From: Clostridium_AD sp050717545
GTDB taxonomy: Bacteria; Bacillota; Clostridia; Clostridiales; Clostridiaceae
Length of the DNA stretch: 64,000 bases
Direction: 5' to 3'
NCBI RefSeq assembly: GCF_050717545.1
Contig: NZ_JBOITN010000039.1
Span: 1 to 64,000 of the forward strand
Below are positions 43,448 through 52,364 of this stretch, piece by piece (the first letter of the stretch is position 1; the number at the start of each line of letters is the position of its first letter). Below the pieces are notes generated by a model. It was given only the letters and a program-made list of their open reading frames with translations. It was not told the origin of the DNA and ran no database searches. The translations under genes were made by a program, and so were the position numbers.

Positions 43448-43712
43448 AATTTCTATATAAGCCGTAAATATCCTATAAATACCGCTTTAAATTTTTTTAT
43501 TAATAAAAAGTTTCATGAAATCTGCGAATATAATCAATGAGTCAATAATATTATTAACTATGAACTTAATTATAGAATTATGATTGACAAGTCTAATTAA
43601 TCTATTAAATATCAGCTTGTTTCAAACTTATATTGCATAAATATTAAAATAAGAGTTCTTATACTTGATGTGAATTTCCAAGTTATTAAATACATATTTA
43701 GGAGGTTATGAA

Positions 43713-45908
43713 TTGGCAAATGGAGGTTATAGAGATAAGGTAATAGTTAAACGTAGAATGCTTATAGTCTTTTCCATACTTTTTACTTTACTATTTGTGT
43801 TGGTATTTAGGTTAAGCTACGTAATGATAGTTAAAGGGGTAACTTATAAAGCAAAAGCAATTCTTCAATGGACAAGTGATGTTCGTATTGCAGCAAAACG
43901 AGGAAGGATTTTAGATAGAAATGGCGAAGAGCTTGCTATAAGTGCAAATGTTTTTAGAGTAGACTTAGATCTTAATTCACTAAGAGAGAGTACAACCAAA
44001 AATAAGTTAACAATGAAGGATATTGCACCGCAGCTTGCTGAAATACTTGACATGGAACCTGATAGTGTTTTAACCATTTTGACTAAAACGAATTCAAAGG
44101 GAAAACTCATTGGATCCGCTATTTTAAAAAGAAGAATAGAAAAAGCTACATCCGATAAGATTAGTGATTTTTCAAAAAAATATAATCTTCGTGGAATTGT
44201 TATTACAGGAGATACAAAAAGATACTATCCAAACGACAATTTTTTAGCAAGTGTTTTAGGACACACTAATTCTGATGGCAATGGATTAACAGGTGTTGAA
44301 CTATATTACAATAAGTATCTATCAGGTATCCCTGGAATGAAAATCTCAGAAACTGATAGAAAAAGTGAAGACATACCTTATACAATATCCGATTACACAA
44401 AACCTATAGATGGCAAAGATGTTGTGCTTACTATTGATGAGATGATTCAGTTCTTTTGTGAAAAAGCAGCATCACAGGCTATGATTGATAATAAAGCTGC
44501 CGCTGTTAGTATAATAGCAATGAACCCTAAAAACGGAGAAATATTAGGGATGTCTAATAAACCTGATTATAACCCTAATGACCCTTGGGACCTTACTAAG
44601 ACTTATGACGAGAACCAAAAAGTCTGGAGAAATAGGGCCGTAAGTGATATTTTTGAACCAGGTTCTATTTTCAAAGTATTTACAGCCACAGCTGCTATGG
44701 CAGAAAGGGTTGTTAAGGAAGATGATCAATTTTTCTGCTCTGGTAGTACATTAGTTGGAGGAAGAAGAATTAAATGCTGGAAAACAACAGGACATGGGGC
44801 TGAAAATTTCGTAGATATATTAAAAAACTCTTGTAATGTTGGATTTATGGAACTCGGCAGAAGGCTAGGTCCTGAGAAATTAAATAAGTATATTTATTTG
44901 TTCGGATTCGGTAAGCAAACTGGTATTGATTCAAATGGAGAAGCTTCAGGAATAATTAGAAAAACTAAAGATATGACTGCTCAAGATGTTGCAACAACAT
45001 CATTTGGTCAAAGTAATGCTATATCTTGCATTCAGTATTTAACAGGTTTTAACGCTGTTGCAAATGGAGGAAAACTTATAACTCCTCATCTTATGAAAGA
45101 GATAGTCGATTACGATGATTTAAATAATAAAAAGGTTATACAATCCTATTCAAATTATAATGAGAGAACAATAGTAGACGCGGCGACTGCAAAGCAACTT
45201 AGGGGGTACCTTGAGCAAGTTGTAGAAAGTGGTGGTGGTAAAAAGGCATTTATTGCAGGCTACCATATTGCGGGAAAGACAGGAACTGCTCAAAAAATAA
45301 GTACAACAGGTCCTGGTTATGCATCACAAAAATACGTATCATCATTTGCAGGAATGGCTCCCGCAAACGATCCTGAAATAACTATATTAGTTAATATAGA
45401 CGAACCAGACCCATCCAATTATTATGGTGGTCAAATTGCAACAGTAGTTGGGAAACAAGTTTTTAATGATATCTTTAATTATTTATCAATGAAATCTGAT
45501 GCTACTAGTGCACAAGTTAGTGAAAGCTTACTTAAGGATATTATTGTTCCAGAGGTCCGAGGGCTTAAAAAATCAGATGCAGAAAAACTATTAAAAGAAA
45601 ATAGCTTAAAAATGAAATTAACCACTGATGGAGATATAATAACTGATATGACTCCAAAACCTGGATATACAGTTAAAGAAGGAACAGAAATTATCCTTCA
45701 TACGCAGCCTATTAATGATGATAATAACGTTGTTATGGTTCCAAGTATTATTGGAAACAGCTCCGAGACGGCAAGTAAAATTTTAAGTGATCTTGGCCTC
45801 AAAACTAAGTTTGTTGGTAGTGGAATAGCTTCAGAACAAAGCATAGAAGACAAAGAGGTGAAAACAGGAACTACAATCACAATTAATTTAGATGTAACGG
45901 CCGATTAG
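43713..45908 (+). CDS. SpoVD/PBP2-type penicillin-binding protein with PASTA domains
   Basis: 731 residues. It has an N-terminal membrane anchor (about 15-40), a PBP dimerisation domain (RGRILDRNG at about 64-72 onward) and a transpeptidase domain with S318-I-F-K321, S373-C-N375 and KTGT (about 524). Two C-terminal PASTA domains (about 605-665 and 670-731) begin VPEVRGLKKSDAEKLL and VPSIIGNSSETASKIL. A class B transpeptidase that cross-links peptidoglycan. SpoVD makes spore cortex and normally lies in the mur/mra cluster; here it is alone, so it may be a paralogue with another role. TTG start with AGGAGG 7 nt upstream. Confidence 0.9.
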   Translation: MANGGYRDKVIVKRRMLIVFSILFTLLFVLVFRLSYVMIVKGVTYKAKAILQWTSDVRIAAKRGRILDRNGEELAISANVFRVDLDLNSLRESTTKNKLTMKDIAPQLAEILDMEPDSVLTILTKTNSKGKLIGSAILKRRIEKATSDKISDFSKKYNLRGIVITGDTKRYYPNDNFLASVLGHTNSDGNGLTGVELYYNKYLSGIPGMKISETDRKSEDIPYTISDYTKPIDGKDVVLTIDEMIQFFCEKAASQAMIDNKAAAVSIIAMNPKNGEILGMSNKPDYNPNDPWDLTKTYDENQKVWRNRAVSDIFEPGSIFKVFTATAAMAERVVKEDDQFFCSGSTLVGGRRIKCWKTTGHGAENFVDILKNSCNVGFMELGRRLGPEKLNKYIYLFGFGKQTGIDSNGEASGIIRKTKDMTAQDVATTSFGQSNAISCIQYLTGFNAVANGGKLITPHLMKEIVDYDDLNNKKVIQSYSNYNERTIVDAATAKQLRGYLEQVVESGGGKKAFIAGYHIAGKTGTAQKISTTGPGYASQKYVSSFAGMAPANDPEITILVNIDEPDPSNYYGGQIATVVGKQVFNDIFNYLSMKSDATSAQVSESLLKDIIVPEVRGLKKSDAEKLLKENSLKMKLTTDGDIITDMTPKPGYTVKEGTEIILHTQPINDDNNVVMVPSIIGNSSETASKILSDLGLKTKFVGSGIASEQSIEDKEVKTGTTITINLDVTAD

Positions 45909-45926
45909 TTAGAACTCACTTAACAA

Positions 45927-45974
45927 AATAAGTCTACATTCCTTTAAAATTAATTAATGGAATGTAGACTTATT
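45927..45974. terminator. Bidirectional terminator
   Basis: AATAAGTCTACATTCC and GGAATGTAGACTTATT are perfect 16-bp arms, between the convergent PBP and 46007 genes. Confidence 0.85.
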
Positions 45975-46006
45975 AATGTGTTTAAATCTATACTCTGCTT
46001 GATATA

Positions 46007-46378
46007 TTATTTTTTATTGTTTTTAACCCTATTTGGTTTAGCTTTAGGCCTAATAACAATATCATCCTTTTTGTCTTTCTTAGAAGTACTACTTGTAGTA
46101 TTTGTTTTAGAATAATTCTTTTTTCTGAGAAAACCTGATAAATCCATAAACCATAAAAACAAAACAACAAATATTCCCGGTATTACGTATCTAGAAGCAT
46201 AAAGCGGCATATTACGCCATACCATCATCGGAATCACAAAAAACACAAAAGCTAGTCCAAGCACTAACCACTTACTAATTTTTATTTTAAATAATACATA
46301 AGTTTTTAAGACATTGTATATTACAATAACAACAATAGCAAAAGCAAGCATGCTAAGTATTTGTAAAAATATATCCAT
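46007..46378 (-). CDS. Hypothetical membrane protein
   Basis: 123 residues with three predicted membrane segments: LQILSMLAFAIVVIVIYNVL, WLVLGLAFVFFVIPMMVW and VIPGIFVVLFLWFMDL. The cytoplasmic tail is strongly basic with serine/threonine (about 90-123, ending KPNRVKNNKK). RBS GGAGGG precedes ATG. No family recognised. The gap 46379-46916 is mostly AT-rich. It contains a short plus-strand reading MNGTVTSKHTISRIYERNLA that may be a gene scrap, with no further support. Confidence 0.7.
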   Translation of the reverse strand: MDIFLQILSMLAFAIVVIVIYNVLKTYVLFKIKISKWLVLGLAFVFFVIPMMVWRNMPLYASRYVIPGIFVVLFLWFMDLSGFLRKKNYSKTNTTSSTSKKDKKDDIVIRPKAKPNRVKNNKK

Positions 46379-46916
46379 ATTTTAACCCTCCTTTTTTTAA
46401 AATACATGTATACTATACATTATCAAACATTTCTTAATATATATCAATACCTTATGCATTAATTTTTCTAAATATATTTGTATTAAAAATATATTTATGA
46501 TAATATATTTGTGGGTAGTATCGCTTGCGAACTGCACCTAATTGTTTAACATATTATAAAATTATCTAGTTTGTTTTTTTCTGCTCATATCTTGATGAAT
46601 GGGACAGTTACATCTAAACACACTATTTCAAGAATTTACGAACGTAATTTAGCAGAAACTGGCAATTTAACTTAACCAATAAAATAATATGTTTTACTAG
46701 TGGCTTCTTAACCTCTAGTACTTTTTTAAATATAAACAATTCAGATGCTCTCGCATATTAAGTTTACCTTATTCTCATATTTTTTTATAAACATAACACC
46801 TATAAAACCTTATAAATACTTATTTTTCTATACAAAAAATAGTACGTCATATTTGTCAGCTCAAAAATAAACTCTATATAAATTTGAAGAATATTTAGAG
46901 TGCAGGAGGGATTTAA

Positions 46917-47744
46917 TTGAAAAATACTATTTCAACCTTTATGTCAGCAAAAAATTCCGGTGAGAAATTAACAATGCTTACAGCTTATGATTATTCAATG
47001 GCTAAGATTATTGACGAAAGCGGTGTTAATGGAATCTTAGTAGGCGATTCTTTAGGTATGGTTTGTCTTGGGTACAGTGATACCTTAAGTGTCACTATGG
47101 AAGACATGATCCATCATACTAAAGCTGTCACTCGTGGCACAAAAAATGCTTTGGTGACTAGCGATATGCCTTTTATGTCTTATCAAACATCAATCTATGA
47201 TGCTGTTAAAAATGCCGGAAGGCTGATACAAGAAGCTGGAGCCCAAGCAGTAAAACTCGAAGGTGGTTCGATTGTTTGCCCACAAATTAAAGCTATAGTA
47301 AATGCACAAATTCCTGTAATGGGTCATATTGGACTAACCCCTCAATCTGTTAATATACTAGGGGGGTTTAAAGTCCAAGGCAAAAATAGTTTTGACGCCA
47401 AAAATCTAATTGAAGATGCTAAAAAAATAGAAGCATCAGGTGCTTTTGCAGTTGTACTGGAATGCATACCATCAAAACTCGCAACTATTATCTCAAAAGA
47501 AATATCTATACCAACCATAGGAATAGGTGCCGGTGGTGGTTGCGACGGACAAATTTTAGTATATCAAGATATGCTTAATATGTTTAAGGACTTTAAACCT
47601 AAGTTTGTAAAAAACTTTGCAAATGTTGGTGATTTAATGAGAGATGGATTTAAATCATACATTAAAGAGGTTACTGAAGGAACATTTCCAAGTAATGAGC
47701 ACTGTTTTAAAATAGATGATGAAGTTCTAAACAAATTATATTAG
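46917..47744 (+). CDS. panB: 3-methyl-2-oxobutanoate hydroxymethyltransferase
   Basis: 275 residues. First step of pantoate synthesis: transfers a hydroxymethyl group from methylene-THF to ketoisovalerate. LTAYDYSMAKIIDESGV, ILVGDSLGMVCLGY, VTSDMPFMSYQ and KLEGG are the family blocks, and IGIGAGGGCDGQILVYQDML closes the barrel. Start is TTG with CAGGAGGG upstream. First gene of panB-panC-panD. Confidence 0.95.
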   Translation: MKNTISTFMSAKNSGEKLTMLTAYDYSMAKIIDESGVNGILVGDSLGMVCLGYSDTLSVTMEDMIHHTKAVTRGTKNALVTSDMPFMSYQTSIYDAVKNAGRLIQEAGAQAVKLEGGSIVCPQIKAIVNAQIPVMGHIGLTPQSVNILGGFKVQGKNSFDAKNLIEDAKKIEASGAFAVVLECIPSKLATIISKEISIPTIGIGAGGGCDGQILVYQDMLNMFKDFKPKFVKNFANVGDLMRDGFKSYIKEVTEGTFPSNEHCFKIDDEVLNKLY

Positions 47745-47826
47745 TACATTTAAAATACATAAATGAAAGGAAGTGTATTAGATATTATAATGTATATTTA
47801 ATAACACATTGTAATGTCTCTAGAAA

Positions 47827-48672
47827 ATGAATACTGTAAAAACGGTTGATCAGGCACGTCATCAGGTTAAAGTTTGGAAAAAAGAAGGTTACAGCATTGC
47901 CTTAGTTCCTACTATGGGATTTTTACATGCGGGCCATGCAAGTCTAATTGAACGTGCTGCAAAAGAAAATCAAAAAGTTGTGGTAAGTATATTTGTGAAT
48001 CCGTTGCAATTTTGCCCTGGTGAAGATCTAGTTTCTTACCCAAGAGATCTACATAAGGATGAACTCCTATGTGAACTTGCTGGTGCAAATTTAATATTTG
48101 CTCCGCAACCAAGCGAAATGTATCATAATGAAGCTCCAGCAAATGTAAGCGTGCAGGAACTTGCAACAGGCCTTTGCGGTGCTAAAAGACCTGGCCATTT
48201 CGATGGAGTATGTACGGTTGTTTCAAAGCTCCTAAATATAATTCCTGCAGATAAAGCTTATTTTGGAGAAAAGGATGCTCAACAGTTAGCTATAATAAAA
48301 AGGATGGTTAGGGACCTAAATTTTGATGTAGAAATCGTTGGTTGTCCTATAGTACGTGAAGATGATGGACTTGCAAAAAGCTCACGTAATACTTACCTCT
48401 CACCAAAAGAAAGACAAGCAGCTACAATTTTAAACAAAAGTTTAACTAAAGGTAAAGAAGCTTTGATTGCTGGTGAAAACTCTACTGATATGCTAAAAGA
48501 AATTATAACAAAACAACTTGAAACTGAAGCTTTAGCTAAAATCGATTATATAGAGATTGTTGACGCTTCGTCACTATCTTCGTTGCAATTTGCACATAAT
48601 ACTATTCTTGTTGCAATGGCTGTATTTATTGGAAAAACAAGACTAATAGACAATTTTATATACAAAGTTTAA
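47827..48672 (+). CDS. panC: Pantothenate synthetase
   Basis: 281 residues. It condenses pantoate and beta-alanine using ATP. The nucleotide-binding blocks are LVPTMGFLHAGHASLI (HIGH-type) and the KSSRN segment; PGHFDGVCTVVSKLLNI and YFGEKDAQQL are also typical. ATG 47827 has no Shine-Dalgarno directly upstream; GGAAG lies about 55 nt away, so initiation may be weak, or the gene may be expressed from a separate promoter in the 82-bp gap. Confidence 0.95.
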   Translation: MNTVKTVDQARHQVKVWKKEGYSIALVPTMGFLHAGHASLIERAAKENQKVVVSIFVNPLQFCPGEDLVSYPRDLHKDELLCELAGANLIFAPQPSEMYHNEAPANVSVQELATGLCGAKRPGHFDGVCTVVSKLLNIIPADKAYFGEKDAQQLAIIKRMVRDLNFDVEIVGCPIVREDDGLAKSSRNTYLSPKERQAATILNKSLTKGKEALIAGENSTDMLKEIITKQLETEALAKIDYIEIVDASSLSSLQFAHNTILVAMAVFIGKTRLIDNFIYKV

Positions 48673-48692
48673 CGATATTTCACAAGGAAAGT

Positions 48693-48735
48693 CTCCCACT
48701 TTTATAAGTGGGAGGATAACAATTGATAATTGTTA
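48693..48735 (+). terminator. Paired hairpins between panC and panD
   Basis: CTCCCACTT-TTAT-AAGTGGGAG is a strong stem without a U-run, followed directly by TAACAATT-GAT-AATTGTTA. More likely an mRNA processing or attenuation element inside the operon than a full terminator. Confidence 0.5.
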
Positions 48736-48765
48736 ACTACCCCAGATAAACAAGGGAGGGTCAAT

Positions 48766-49149
48766 ATGATATTAACTATGTTAAAATCTAAAATACACAG
48801 AGCCGTAATAACGCAGGCTAAATTAAATTACGTAGGAAGTATAACAATAGATAAGACACTAATGGAACACTCAAATATTCTAGAATATGAAAAAGTTCAA
48901 ATAGTGGATATTGATAATGGAAGTAGATTTGAAACTTATGTAATTGCAGGGGATGCTGGTAGTGGTGTTATGTGTGTAAATGGTGCAGCTGCTAGATGTG
49001 TCCAAGCTGGAGATAAAATAATAATTATGACTTTTTGCCAAATAAATGAAGAAGAAGCAAGAAAGTTCAAACCTACAGTTGTATTCGTAGGTGAAAGCAA
49101 TAATGTAGTAGAAATTACCGATTGTGAAATACATGGTGAGTCAAAATAA
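48766..49149 (+). CDS. panD: Aspartate 1-decarboxylase
   Basis: 127 residues. A pyruvoyl enzyme that makes beta-alanine from aspartate. Self-cleavage occurs at G24-S25 in NYVGSITID, giving the pyruvoyl group on S25. MLKSKIHRAVITQAKLNY and GDAGSGVMCVNGAAA match the family. ATG 48766 is chosen because GGGAGGG lies 8 nt upstream; the frame extends to 48730 without family similarity. Confidence 0.95.
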   Translation: MILTMLKSKIHRAVITQAKLNYVGSITIDKTLMEHSNILEYEKVQIVDIDNGSRFETYVIAGDAGSGVMCVNGAAARCVQAGDKIIIMTFCQINEEEARKFKPTVVFVGESNNVVEITDCEIHGESK

Positions 49150-49229
49150 TTATTTTTAAAATATTGTAATAATTTTTTAATAATTGTAAACAATAATATC
49201 AAGACTTTATGAAAGAGGAGATGTTTACA

Positions 49230-49451
49230 ATGAAAGCATTAGATAGTACAGCACTAGTATTAGTTATTATAGGAGCTATAAATTGGGGATTAATTGGATT
49301 TTTCCGATTTGACCTAGTATCAAGCTTATTTGGTACAGGAACAGCACTCACAAGAATTATTTTTGCTCTAGTAGGATTATGTGGTCTATACTCTTTATCA
49401 TTCTTAGGAAGAGACAGAAATAGCAACAGAGACACAACAGAAGTAAAATAA
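49230..49451 (+). CDS. DUF378 small membrane protein
   Basis: About 73 residues. LVIIGAINWGLIGFFRFDLV with the INWGL-x-G motif is diagnostic of DUF378. There are two membrane segments (about 6-25 and 38-57) and a hydrophilic tail. ATG 49230 has GAGGAG 9 nt upstream. Function unknown. Confidence 0.85.
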   Translation: MKALDSTALVLVIIGAINWGLIGFFRFDLVSSLFGTGTALTRIIFALVGLCGLYSLSFLGRDRNSNRDTTEVK

Positions 49452-49473
49452 CTCCAAAATAGATGTACAAGAT

Positions 49474-49516
49474 ACAAGAAAGAAGCTGAAATTTTTGATT
49501 CAGCTTCTTTCTTGTT
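49474..49516 (+). terminator. Terminator of the DUF378 gene
   Basis: ACAAGAAAGAAGCTGAA and TTCAGCTTCTTTCTTGT are perfect 17-bp arms around an 8-nt loop. Confidence 0.85.
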
Positions 49517-49600
49517 ATAATAGATTTCTTTTAGTTATAATAAATTTATTTATTTGAATTATATTATCTTGTTTTAATTATATTATTTTTGTGTTTCTTT

Positions 49601-50041
49601 TTAATTAAATCTTAATTGAATTAGAGAAGTTTTGTCTGTAACTCTTATTACTATTAAACTTTGAGATTCTTTTTTATTTATATCTTGTATAATCTTATAA
49701 TATTTTTTATCTAACATCATTAAAACATGACCACTTTTAGTTTGAATTAGATATCCATTTGATGACTTTATCATAACTAGATTTTCCCATTGAACCGGTG
49801 TATATCCATTGAAGTTTAGTTCAAAAATTATTCCATCTTTCTGAATTAACCTAATTAAACTATTATAATTATCTTGCAACATATTATTCGTAAATTTATT
49901 TTTTTTCATAATAGCTTTATTCTGCACTAAAAGTTTACCTTTACTAATTAATTCATCTTGATATTCGTTTTTTTTAAGATCCAATTTGACAATTTTATGT
50001 TTAATATTTTCCAGATAATAGCTATTACTATTTTTATCCAT
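49601..50041 (-). CDS. Hypothetical protein (146 aa)
   Basis: The N-terminal third is charged and helical (YYLENIKHKIVKLDLKKNEY). The remainder alternates beta-like stretches (FELNFNGYTPVQWENLVMIK; GYLIQTKSGHVLMMLDKKYY). No membrane segment, signal peptide or catalytic motif. RBS AAGGCAAGGT. It is divergent from another unknown gene at 50101 with only 59 bp between starts, so the two may share a promoter region. Not recognised. Confidence 0.6.
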   Translation of the reverse strand: MDKNSNSYYLENIKHKIVKLDLKKNEYQDELISKGKLLVQNKAIMKKNKFTNNMLQDNYNSLIRLIQKDGIIFELNFNGYTPVQWENLVMIKSSNGYLIQTKSGHVLMMLDKKYYKIIQDINKKESQSLIVIRVTDKTSLIQLRFN

Positions 50042-50100
50042 TATTATTACCTTGCCTTTCTTAGTATTTTATATGTAAAATGTAATTGAGGTGATGATAT

Positions 50101-50409
50101 ATGAATAATATAATAGATACAATTATTTCCTACATAAAAGATGTAAGTAAAGACGTTAAATTATATATAATTACATTTTATAATAAAATATACTTTTTAA
50201 TCAATAATAATTTTGAATTAAATAGATTGTATAAACCTATTATTGATGAAAAAGTAACCATAAACAAGAAATTACATGAAAATGTAAAAGCTATAGATCA
50301 TAAAAATGCAGATCTTGAAAAGAATATATTGAAACTCGAAAATGAAAATAATTTATTGCAAATTAAGATATCTATAATAGAAGACATAATAACCAAAAGA
50401 CATGACTAA
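50101..50409 (+). CDS. Hypothetical coiled-coil protein (102 aa)
   Basis: It begins with an amphipathic helical region (IIDTIISYIKDVSKDVKLYI) and ends with a clear coiled coil (AIDHKNADLEKNILKLENEN plus LLQIKISIIEDII). RBS GAGGTGATG before ATG 50101. Its stop meets the end of plsC, which is convergent. Unknown family. Confidence 0.6.
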   Translation: MNNIIDTIISYIKDVSKDVKLYIITFYNKIYFLINNNFELNRLYKPIIDEKVTINKKLHENVKAIDHKNADLEKNILKLENENNLLQIKISIIEDIITKRHD

Positions 50410-51144
50410 TTAACATTTTGCTGCTCGTTTTTCTTTATCTAAATTACGTTGAATTATACTTTGTACTACATCTGAAATATTTGCTTTTTCCTGCTTTGAC
50501 ATCTCAGCTAGATATATAGGTTTATCAATTATAAGTTTAGCATTTGCCTTTTTTATTTTACCATTATTGCCTTCCATAGCTTTATAAGTATCATAAATTG
50601 TTACAGGTACAATTGGGACTCCGGCCTTTATAGCAAGTCTCATACTTCCTTTTTTAAATTCACCCATATTATTGCTTTTACTTCTAGTTCCCTCTGGAAA
50701 AATAAGCATAGAATATCCGTTTTTTAAATTTTCAACACCTTCGGATATTGATTTAAGTGCCTCTCTTGGGTTTCCTCTATCCATAAATACGCAATGAATT
50801 TCTCTCATCCAATAACTCAATATTGGTATCTTTTCCATCTCTTTTTTAGCAACAGCGCCAGTAATTCTATTCATGTTCGATAATATCACTGGAATATCAA
50901 AGTTACTTTGGTGATTTCCTACAAAAAGGCAAGCTTCATTTGGTATATTTTCTTTCCCCACAACAGTTAAATTTAAACCTGCAATTTTAATTATAAATTT
51001 AGACCAATTCGTAGCTATTACACCTAACTGTGTATCTGCCTCTTCTCTACTTTTATCTCTTTTAATTTTACTAAACTTGAATTTCTTAGTGTTGATCCAA
51101 ATTAAATTAACAACAGCACACAAATAAAAATATATTGTTCTCAT
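50410..51144 (-). CDS. plsC: 1-acyl-sn-glycerol-3-phosphate acyltransferase
   Basis: 244 residues. It acylates lysophosphatidic acid to phosphatidic acid at the membrane. The catalytic H-x4-D is H78-Q-S-N-F-D83, followed by VFMDRG and the substrate-binding FPEGTRS (149-155), with VPIVPVTI further on. The N-terminal hydrophobic segment serves as an anchor. RBS GGAAGG. Monocistronic. Confidence 0.92.
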   Translation of the reverse strand: MRTIYFYLCAVVNLIWINTKKFKFSKIKRDKSREEADTQLGVIATNWSKFIIKIAGLNLTVVGKENIPNEACLFVGNHQSNFDIPVILSNMNRITGAVAKKEMEKIPILSYWMREIHCVFMDRGNPREALKSISEGVENLKNGYSMLIFPEGTRSKSNNMGEFKKGSMRLAIKAGVPIVPVTIYDTYKAMEGNNGKIKKANAKLIIDKPIYLAEMSKQEKANISDVVQSIIQRNLDKEKRAAKC

Positions 51145-51418
51145 ATCACTTTACCTTCCTTTTAAAATTAAATTATAATTACAATCATTATTATACTAGT
51201 CTTTAAGTGTTATATCAATATAGGTTATCGTGATTAGCTCTCATAGCCTTAATTACTATATATCGATTATGAATCTTTTAAATTTGTCCATAAATATTGA
51301 TATTTTCATAGATAATGATATTTTTTTATAGAATTGGATAAAATCATTTATATACTTAGATCAAGTCATTTATATGTTCTAAATGTTGTACAAGATATAT
51401 AGTAAGGAGATTAACAGC

Positions 51419-52285
51419 ATGATTAAAAACCCCTGGTTAAAATATACCTTGATTTGCGTTTCCATAGCTTTTGTACTCATATGTATAACTATAGGTTATA
51501 ATTCTATTACAAAAACTAACCTAAATTTAGAAAATAATATAGTTACTCATTTTATTGATGTAGGTCAAGGTGATAGTATCCTTATACAAGTAAATGGTAA
51601 AAATGTGTTAATTGATAGTGGAACCATCGATTCAAGAAAAAAATTAATTAAGTATCTTAAAAACAATAATGTAAAAAAGCTTGATTATGTAATAGCAACT
51701 CATCCTCATGATGATCACATAGGAGGTATGACTAGTGTAATTAATACCTTTGACATAGGTATGTTTTATGCTCCTAAAACTACTGCCACCTCTGAATCCT
51801 TTGAAAATATGATCAGAGCTCTAAAAAATAAAAACCTTAATATAAATGTAGCTAGACCTAATATTTCTCTGGATTTAGGACCTAATTCCAGTTGCATTAT
51901 GTTGTCTCCCAATAATGAAACCTATGAAAATGAAAATAATTACTCATGTGTTATAAAGATATCTTATAAAAGTTCAACTTATTTGTTTATGGGCGACGCG
52001 GAGGAACTTGCCGAGCAACAACTAATAGACAATAATTACGATTTGAAAGCTCAAGTGCTTAAGGTTGGCCATCATGGTAGCAAAACCTCAACATCGCAAG
52101 AATTTCTAGATAAGGTCTCTCCACAAATTTCTATAATTAGTTGTGGGTTTTACAATACATACGGTCATCCAAATAAAGGGACCTTACAAAAATTAAAAAA
52201 AATAAATTCTATTATATATAGGACAGATTTAAATAAAGATATTATACTTATCAGTGATGGCACAAATATACATAAAAAAGAGTAG
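51419..52285 (+). CDS. ComEC/Rec2-like metallo-beta-lactamase-fold hydrolase, secreted or membrane-anchored
   Basis: 288 residues from ATG 51419 (AAGGAG 9 nt upstream; the frame extends to 51383). An N-terminal membrane segment (about 8-27) is followed by the MBL domain: HFIDVGQGDSILIQ, LIDSG, metal ligands H95-P-H97-D-D99-H100 in THPHDDHIGGM, FMGDAE and KVGHHGSKTSTS. This matches the free-standing C-terminal domain of ComEC, proposed to degrade one DNA strand in uptake or other phosphodiesters outside the cell. ComEC membrane channel sequence is absent. Confidence 0.85.
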   Translation: MIKNPWLKYTLICVSIAFVLICITIGYNSITKTNLNLENNIVTHFIDVGQGDSILIQVNGKNVLIDSGTIDSRKKLIKYLKNNNVKKLDYVIATHPHDDHIGGMTSVINTFDIGMFYAPKTTATSESFENMIRALKNKNLNINVARPNISLDLGPNSSCIMLSPNNETYENENNYSCVIKISYKSSTYLFMGDAEELAEQQLIDNNYDLKAQVLKVGHHGSKTSTSQEFLDKVSPQISIISCGFYNTYGHPNKGTLQKLKKINSIIYRTDLNKDIILISDGTNIHKKE

Positions 52286-52322
52286 TTCCCCTAACTATAG
52301 TTTATGAGAACTACTCTTTAAT
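52278..52322 (+). terminator. Terminator of the MBL gene
   Basis: AAGAGTAGTTC and GAACTACTCTT around a 19-nt loop, then TAATTTTT. Confidence 0.7.
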
Positions 52323-52364
52323 TTTTAAAGTATTATTATTTATAATGAAATAACGCCAACTTAT

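Noticed and set aside
46600..46680. Short plus-strand frame reading MNGTVTSKHTISRIYERNLA
   Set aside because: Protein-like, but too short, with no RBS and no family that I recognise; noted only as a possible scrap.
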